64,000 nt of DNA from Agroathelia rolfsii (Eukaryota; Basidiomycota; Agaricomycetes; Amylocorticiales; Amylocorticiaceae), in contig JABRWF010000002.1 in the NCBI GenBank assembly GCA_018343915.1, positions 4,712,001 to 4,776,000 on the forward strand, written 5' to 3'. The notes beneath the pieces were generated by a model that was not told the DNA's origin, searched no databases, and worked only from the letters and a program-made list of their open reading frames with translations. Every line of letters starts with the position of its first letter. The first letter of the stretch is position 1. A program made the position numbers and the translations under genes. Positions 58,168-64,000 of the stretch are shown piece after piece.

Positions 58168-59910
58168 ATGGCTCGCATCGAATCTGTGGTTGTGTTTGGG
58201 TCTGAGGTTACAACTGTGAACACCTTGCAAATAGCTGCTCTGACGGAGACTTTTATTTACGGTCAGTATAATTTGCCAGTCTCCAAACTCGTTGTTACAA
58301 AACTCAACATAGGGTTGAAGATACTCAGGAATATACCTCACAATATTCTACCAATCATTGCAAGTTCTTCACACCAAAAGGCGACGGAACTACAATAATA
58401 CTGGTCATCTGTACTTGATGATCATAGTGTTTTATATTTGCTCAACTCTGAGTTAGCGCTTGTCTGAAGGCTATATGCATCGACTAATACCGCTATATCA
58501 GAATATTGGTACTATACTTGCAATTTTAGCATACTAAAATCAGATCGCTCGAACATGCTTGAATATACAGGAGTATGCACTGATAATGCTACATTCATCC
58601 AACGGGTTTCGAATGCTATAAATGCTACTATTGCTGTGAATCAGATCAATTTATTAAGAACCGCTTTGTTAGTGATGACTATCCTGCTCTCTGATTCATT
58701 TCTGGTACTCTGTGAAGACTTGATTTTTCTGTGAATTGTATTTTGATCTATTTAAACAGGTATTTCATTGTTATATCTTGTGGAAAAAACGGTTTAAGGT
58801 GATATTGTTCCCAATAATTGCCCTTTTGATCGATGCTGGTTTGTCATTGCTCAGTTATATTTCTGATGCCGATGCTCACTATTTCCATTGTTTGAAGCTT
58901 TTGGAATATCTTACTGTCTTAGCGTGAGACAGGTAAGCTTGCAACACTATTGAACATTTTAGACATCTACTAACATGCCTAGAGTCGACAACATTTGAAT
59001 TCCTTTTTCTTTTTGAGGCGCCAACAGAACTTATAAGCGAGCTGTTTATCCCACTCTCCTTGGTTATGAACCTGTATTGCACTTGTAGGGGGATCTACGT
59101 GACTGTTTTTTCCTATAAGTTACATTGAACTATGCATTCTAGTTTTGATAGGATACAAAATCCGGCAAGCGCAGAAGCAGCAGGATCAACTTACAGGGTT
59201 TACGTCAAGTGACCTGAATCATGTGATGATAAGCATATTAGAATCAGGTATGTATTGGTGGCTTGGGATTACTGCTATACCGTAAGGCTGAACTTGTTTC
59301 CTAGGCGCAATATACACTTTCTGGATGTTTGCTATAGTAATCACAACATTAATTGATTATAACATCGACGGGGTACAATCTTACATCTTTATACATGCAG
59401 TGAGTGTAGTTATTACCGTATGGTATTGTATCGGTTTTGCGATCTGCTAAAGCTTTGTCCAGGTGGTACAAATCATTGTAAGGTTGTCTTTTCTCAAACG
59501 AAGTGTTTTTAATATAACTTTTTCGATCAGTATGAAACCAGGGAATCACAGTATGTTGACAATGCTAATATACTGAATAGACCTTAACCTGATCGCTATC
59601 GCTGACATGATCGTGAAATCCGTAGTTTTCTCTTATCATTTCGCGAATAGGTCGGGGCGTCAGCACAGGTGACAGTCAAGTAGACCAGACACGCATCAGA
59701 TCAAGTATACACTTCCGCACCAGAATATCTCATACAGATCCAATTGGGACGTTTGTGTTGTATTCCAACTCAGCTGACATGCGTATTGTCAATCCGGGCC
59801 CTAGGGGCTCCTCGAGTGAGAGCGAAAGGACACGGAACAATTCAAGCAGGACGGGTTATACTTCACTGGCAAGTTTTGAACCGCCTGAGCCTGCATACTT
59901 GGAGCCCTAG
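58168..59910 (+). CDS. Seven-transmembrane protein, tandem copy 2, 377 aa
   Basis: Exons: 58168..58261, 58329..58451, 58502..58704, 58760..58838, 58898..58932, 58985..59084, 59143..59247, 59305..59399, 59463..59477 (15 nt), 59626..59910. The architecture is that of copy 1, with helices such as TFIYGGIYLTIFY and LLVMTILLSDSFL, then FHCYILWKKRFKVILF, and the tail beginning FSLIISRIGRGVSTGD. The RCY motif has become HCY. Relative to copy 1, exon 3 lost four bases, while the donor of exon 2 moved one base right (CTG-A/GTTAGC), which restores frame. The exon 6 acceptor has also moved (AGAG). The tail of 94 codons is open in both copies despite many differences, which argues for past or present selection. 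Confidence 0.62.
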
Positions 59911-60007
59911 GAACCTGGAGGTATGGTGATAGGTATAGCATACTTGCACTGAATCCGGTCTAAGCCTCTGAATTTCATCACTCTAGTCTGAACTCGATCG
60001 GAAATAT

Positions 60008-60184
60008 CTCACGCTCTCCTTTTTTTGAGACAAGAAATATGTAGGAATCAGAGGCCGCGCAGGCTTACCCGCCCTTGAGCACGCTGCGCGTCATACGAGC
60101 ACTACGATCGAGCAGCTAGCCGTGCTGGGCCATAGACCTGCGGAGCATGCAGATCTGCGACAGGAGGTGTTGTTTACTGCGTAG
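60008..60184 (+). pseudogene. Truncated VID30 fragment B (exon 6)
   Basis: Starts in sequence matching the last VID30 intron, followed by the exon 6 coding region. The frame GRAGLPALEHAARHTSTTIEQ continues to the same terminal TAG with no stop, differing from VID30 at about a dozen residues (the quoted piece runs on without gap). It has no upstream exons, and its copy of the splice acceptor is altered (ATGTAGGAATCAGAG). It is an isolated last exon left by the duplication. Confidence 0.85.
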
Positions 60185-60539
60185 GTCTCCCTCTGGGCCA
60201 TTCTCGGAGGGAGTAGCTAATAAGTAATTTGGATGACATTTGGGACGTTCGCGACGTTGACTTTCTCTCTCACTCTCTCACACACACGCTTCTGTGGCTC
60301 CTTTCTGTATTTTACTGTTTCTGATTTGTTACTTCCTATCTTTCTCTAACTCTTCCATGGAAAGGCATTTATATTCGTCTTTGCCTTCCTTTTCTTTTCT
60401 CCCCTCGTATTCCCTCCTTCCCTTCTCGTAAGCACTCTCTCCTCTCAATGCATCTTTCGTCTGTGTTTGAATTCACTCACTGATATTGGTTGTGCTGATA
60501 ACATTGGATGTATAGTAACTGCTAGTATGTGTATGGTAT

Positions 60540-60769
60540 TGTAATGGCTAGTCACGAGATCGAAGCAAAGAAATAGTAGGCACAAGGGTTCGATTCGAAA
60601 CTATTGTATCGCACACAGAGCAGACAGGTATGTATACTAGAATACTATCTCCTCCCGAGCCTATCGACTATATGCAGCAGATAAGAAATACGACCGAGTA
60701 TCACCAGGCAGAATAGAATATGAAATCTGCAGCGCGGCGGGTTGTGCCAAGTAACGCTGCGCCGTTACA
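60540..60769. mobile_element. Solo LTR, 230 bp, with 5-bp target duplication
   Basis: The segment begins TGTAATGG and ends CCGTTACA (TG...CA termini) and is flanked by GGTAT at 60535..60539 and 60770..60774. Units 1 and 2 lack it at the corresponding place, between the words GCTAGTATGTGTA and TTTATGCAT/GCATTTTT, so the empty site is visible in the paralogous copies. No internal retrotransposon sequence accompanies it, as expected after LTR-LTR recombination. Confidence 0.75.
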
Positions 60770-61791
60770 GGTATGTACGGCATGCATTTTTCACTTTCAC
60801 TTTCACTTTGTGCACCATTGATGGTAGATGATTATCCATCATAGAGCAATCACGAGCCTGATGAAATTCAAGTTCTCAAAGCAACCCAACAGATCGTGTA
60901 ACTGCTCACAGCACTAGTATGGGAGATCGTGACAACTTAGGATGTGCACGCGCCGCCAATTTGATGCTAGAAGAATCCATCTGTCTCCGAGTTGCACTGG
61001 TATCGCCGAACTTGATTTCGAGCTTTCGAGACTGAGGCAACCGGCAAAAGCTCAGACATTTTAGGTTCGCGTTTTCTTCCAGCGTTTGGGCGCGCATGTC
61101 TCCCATCATTGCCACCTAATGGTATGGTCATATTTTCTGAGGGCATATAGTCACCCAAGTATTTCCCAGTTACTTCTAGCACAGCAAAAAAGGGGATGTT
61201 GAGACACATCCTCGTCCTCGATGCACTTGCATTCTCTGAGTTGCTACATGAGCCAGCAGCTGAGCGCTAGGTGGCGGTACGATGCACATCACCCGGCGCG
61301 ATTCCACCGGCACCCCCGACCCTCTTTCTTTCCTGCTAGGCGCTCCATGGTCTCCATGATATGAAGATACAATTTGGCCTTGTCCGCTGAGAATATTTAG
61401 CATCGTACATATAACTATATGAATTGAAACGACACTGGGTGTGCTTTTTTAATTCACTATTCAATTCTGGGATGCGGTAAAAGCTGTACAAGGGGCTGGG
61501 TAGGAGCATTGTAATACATGTGGTATAAAATGCTCATCTGATTATCTGTTGCTTTTCCCGCCCCTGTTACGCTTCCGATCACTCAGCTCCTAGACAACTG
61601 ATTATTGATACTAGTTAAATGTAAAAGATACATGCATCTTGAACTCCCGCTACCATCCCACCTTCCATTTGCTATCTCCCATCTTCAAGACCATATGTCA
61701 CTCAATTGACACGTCGATTCCAGTATTTTACGCTTGATTGTTGATCTTTCAAATGTGTTAATTATATTTTTGTTTCCTTTGAACGAAGGTT

Positions 61792-63627
61792 ATGGACACC
61801 GAGCTTACAGATATCAATACCTTGCAAAGCACTGCTCTAACAGAGGTTTTTCTCTATGGTTAGTATCTAGTATCATTTCTTCCACTCACATAATGGTCAC
61901 ATGATGTATTTAGGGATATATATAACAATATTTTATCGATCACTGCAGGTTCTTTACACAAAGCAGCAGCAAAATGTCAGGACCGGTCATCTATATTTGA
62001 TGATTATGATACTTTTTATTTTTTCCACCTTAGTTAGCACCTCTTTGGGTATTACTGCCTTGACATGTACTACCAACTGACGCCAGTGCTTCAGAATATA
62101 AGCACGACACTCGTTTGCAATTTTAGCGCACTGGAATCAAAAAGCTCAAATGGACTCCAATTCACGGGCGCTTGCGTAGAGTTTGCTAGTTTATCAAAAA
62201 TGTTTGGATATTCAAATATCCCTACGTCGTGGATAAGTATATTAAAAGCTGTTTTGTTGGTAACGGCGGTCTTGTTATCGGATTCATTTCTGGTGCACAT
62301 TGTGTCAATTTTTCCCTCGGCCTAGGCTTTTTATCTGATGTATATATTTCAGGTGTTTCGTTGCTACCATGTGTGAAATAAGCGCTATGAGGTGGTTTTA
62401 TTCCCAACGGTGATCCTCGTAATTGACATTTGTACGTTGCACTTACATTCTCATACTCTAGCTTTGGTACTGAATGTTTGTACCTTTAAAGCTTTTGGGA
62501 TACTTTATATCTATTTGATGGTAATATACTATTTATTCAGTTTAATGTTTATTAAAATGGGCATTTCAGGGAGCAAACCAAGGAATAGTTAATCCAGGGT
62601 CTTACGGTCTTCCATTGGTTGTTTTTATCCTAATATCTCTACTTTTGAATGTCTGCTGTACATGTAAGAAATCCACTTGACTGAACTGCAATCGTTAGAC
62701 CAAGTGATATTTTATTAGTTTTAATAGCGCATGCAATCTGGAAGATACAGAAACAACTCAACACATGTCAAGATCAAGTTTCGAGTCCTCGTTCAAGTTA
62801 TATGGGTCATACAATAGTAACAGTCATAGAATCAGGCACGTATTGATTTCTTCAAAAGAAATAATAATGTTTATTCGGAGACGTTAGGCGCAATCTATAC
62901 GGGATGGGTTCTGGTTACGACAATATGTATATTCTTGGGCTTATTCCTGGACTTCAATGGCTCTGATAGCCCATCTTATGTCTGCCAGTCTACAGTGAGC
63001 ATTTTTCTAGTACATTTTGTGTAAACAAAAATTTTATAACCTTGAAATAGATGGTGCAAATAATTGTGAGGTCTTTTTTTGCGGCAAAGTTTTTCGCTGA
63101 ATATACCAAATGTGCATATGGATATGACCCAGGCAATTACAGTATGTGGAATGATGATAATGTAACGTAGCTTGGCTGACTCTTGTCACTATTGTAAACT
63201 CCATAGTTTTCTTTAATTATCGCTCAAATTGGTCAAGGCGTTAGCATAGATGATAGCCAAGCCGAATTGACATACACGCCTGTATGATCAAGTAGTATGC
63301 ACTTCCGCACTGGGCTTTCTCATACAGAATATATCAAAATGCTTATTGGAAGTTGAAATTCTAGTCGTAAGAGCTGTAGCATACTATCATATACTCTTTC
63401 GTAACAGGCCATCTCACGCGGGCTCTGTTGAAATGTCTGTACAGGATTCGGGTTTGGATGACATGCAGATTATCAGCCTGAACCCGAGCTCCAAAGGCCC
63501 GCGTGAGGACGAAAAAAAACAAAACAAAGGACAATGCGATCAAAACTCAGATGGGCCAGGCTTCAAGCTTCACGTCACCCAAGTGTGTATACTTGAGGCT
63601 CTCGACATCAGAGAGTGTGGCGGCTAG
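61792..63627 (+). pseudogene. Seven-transmembrane protein, tandem copy 3, disrupted
   Basis: All exons of copies 1 and 2 can be followed, starting MDTELTDINTLQ. Helices such as GGIYITIFYRSLQV and ILKAVLLVTAVLLSDSFL are preserved. Just after helix 3 the Trp of RCYILW is replaced by TGA (VFRCYHV-stop, near 62370). The intron after exon 7 has a GC donor (GCACGT) where the others have GTATGT. Near 63285 the tail frame meets a TGA (TYTPV-stop); a later segment starting SHAGSVEMSVQDSGLDDMQ matches the tail of copies 1 and 2 in another frame. It is the most diverged copy and probably dead, although a single nonsense codon in a recent allele is possible. Confidence 0.7.
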
Positions 63628-64000
63628 TACTGCTGATAATATATGTATTAAATTTGGTGTAAGCATCCAAAACTCATCATTCTTGTCTGAACTCGATCAG
63701 AGAGTGTTCAATTCTCATTTTAAGTCGTGGTGGTAGGTGTAGAGGTGCGACACTCCCAGAGGATTGTCACAGATAACTTAAATGAGCGATATAAACAAGC
63801 TAAGCGGTCGACTCAAAACTGAAGTACACTGGCACAAAGGTAGGACTGTTTACATACGTATGAAAATAGAATAAAGATGATATGATAAAAGTTATTGCCA
63901 AGTCCAAGATCTGCACGACCGGAAATTTGGTGTGGCTTGGTGCAGTTTTACATGAGAAATAAAGCTAATAAGGGCCATTACTATCTCCTGCGGTCGCGTT
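63628..64000. other. Right-edge region
   Basis: Contains the 3' flank of unit 3 to about 63705, then unique AT-rich sequence to the window end. No gene recognised. Confidence 0.5.

Larger units (their letters stand above)
56290..60007 (+). repeat. Tandem array unit 2
   Basis: About 3.7 kb: VID30 fragment A, 3'-flank blocks, seven-helix copy 2 and its 3' flank. The order of blocks is the same as in unit 1. The junction to unit 3 falls inside the shared words CTCGATCGGAAATAT / CTCACGCTCTCC. Confidence 0.7.
59911..61791. other. Spacer between seven-helix copies 2 and 3
   Basis: Holds the VID30 exon 6 fragment, 3'-flank repeat blocks, a solo LTR (separate entry), and the block equivalent to 53090-53270 at 61250-61410. 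No gene recognised. An (AC/CT)-rich stretch lies at 60260-60300. Confidence 0.5.
60008..63705 (+). repeat. Tandem array unit 3
   Basis: About 3.7 kb: VID30 fragment B, flank blocks, a solo LTR insertion and seven-helix copy 3. The 3' end matches the flanks of copies 1 and 2 (AAATTTGGTGTAAGC, then CTGAACTCGATC), so the unit is nearly complete. Divergence is greater than between units 1 and 2. Confidence 0.65.

Noticed and set aside
60590..60615. GGTTCGATTCGAAAC as a possible tRNA T-arm
   Set aside because: No matching A box, acceptor stem or anticodon arm; it lies within the solo LTR.

Overview
This window is nuclear DNA of a filamentous basidiomycete, most likely a mushroom-forming Agaricomycete. 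Genes are split by many introns, mostly 50-110 bp. Two lineage-typical families are present: seven-helix membrane proteins with an R-C-Y-[VI]-[IL]-[WF] motif after helix 3, and a Myb/SANT-like DNA-binding domain followed by a low-complexity tail. Housekeeping genes are ordinary eukaryotic orthologues. I saw no tRNA, rRNA, CRISPR array or bacterial-type operon. All exon structures were assembled by hand from splice signals and family conservation.

Layout. 1-5 kb: one small orphan protein and a possible secreted peptide. 4.9-8.3 kb: a divergent pair, NFU1 (mitochondrial Fe-S assembly, minus) and ALG1 (N-glycan mannosyltransferase, plus), sharing a 220-bp promoter. 9.3-10.0 kb: a retroposed insert with an 18-bp target duplication and a poly-A tail. 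10.7-12.0 kb: a zinc alcohol dehydrogenase. 12.3-13.7 kb: a copper-fist transcription factor. 15.2-19.7 kb: three minus-strand genes, HEM3 (haem synthesis), a UBE2W-type E2 enzyme and a seven-helix protein. 20.7 kb: a small secreted protein. 22.9-24.1 kb: a fold-back element with TA target sites. 27.3-32.9 kb: a 1709-residue rhodanese-tyrosine phosphatase whose catalytic domain is split by an insert of about 730 residues. 33.7-34.9 kb: a non-autonomous hAT-like transposon.

36-47 kb: a dead plus-strand copy (36.1-38.9 kb) and an apparently intact minus-strand copy (44.1-46.7 kb) of a 684-residue membrane glycoprotein gene bracket UMP1 (proteasome assembly) and a Myb/SANT-like regulator. 48.8-52.0 kb: VID30/GID1, the RanBPM-type subunit of the GID/CTLH ubiquitin ligase.

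52-64 kb: a tandem array seeded from the VID30 3' end. Three units each carry a piece of VID30, its 3' flank and a ten-exon seven-helix gene. Copies 1 and 2 look translatable. Copy 3 is a pseudogene, and its unit also received a 230-bp solo LTR.

The genes do not form an obvious cluster; UBE2W, VID30 and UMP1 only share the ubiquitin-proteasome theme. The most notable features are gene-structural: two genes whose first coding exon is only the ATG, 11- and 15-nt microexons (one encoding part of an active-site motif), GC-AG introns, an extreme phosphatase insertion, and the young 3'-end-derived tandem array. I found no clearly new defence, biosynthetic or mobile system; the best candidates for undescribed biology are the seven-helix array and the interrupted phosphatase.
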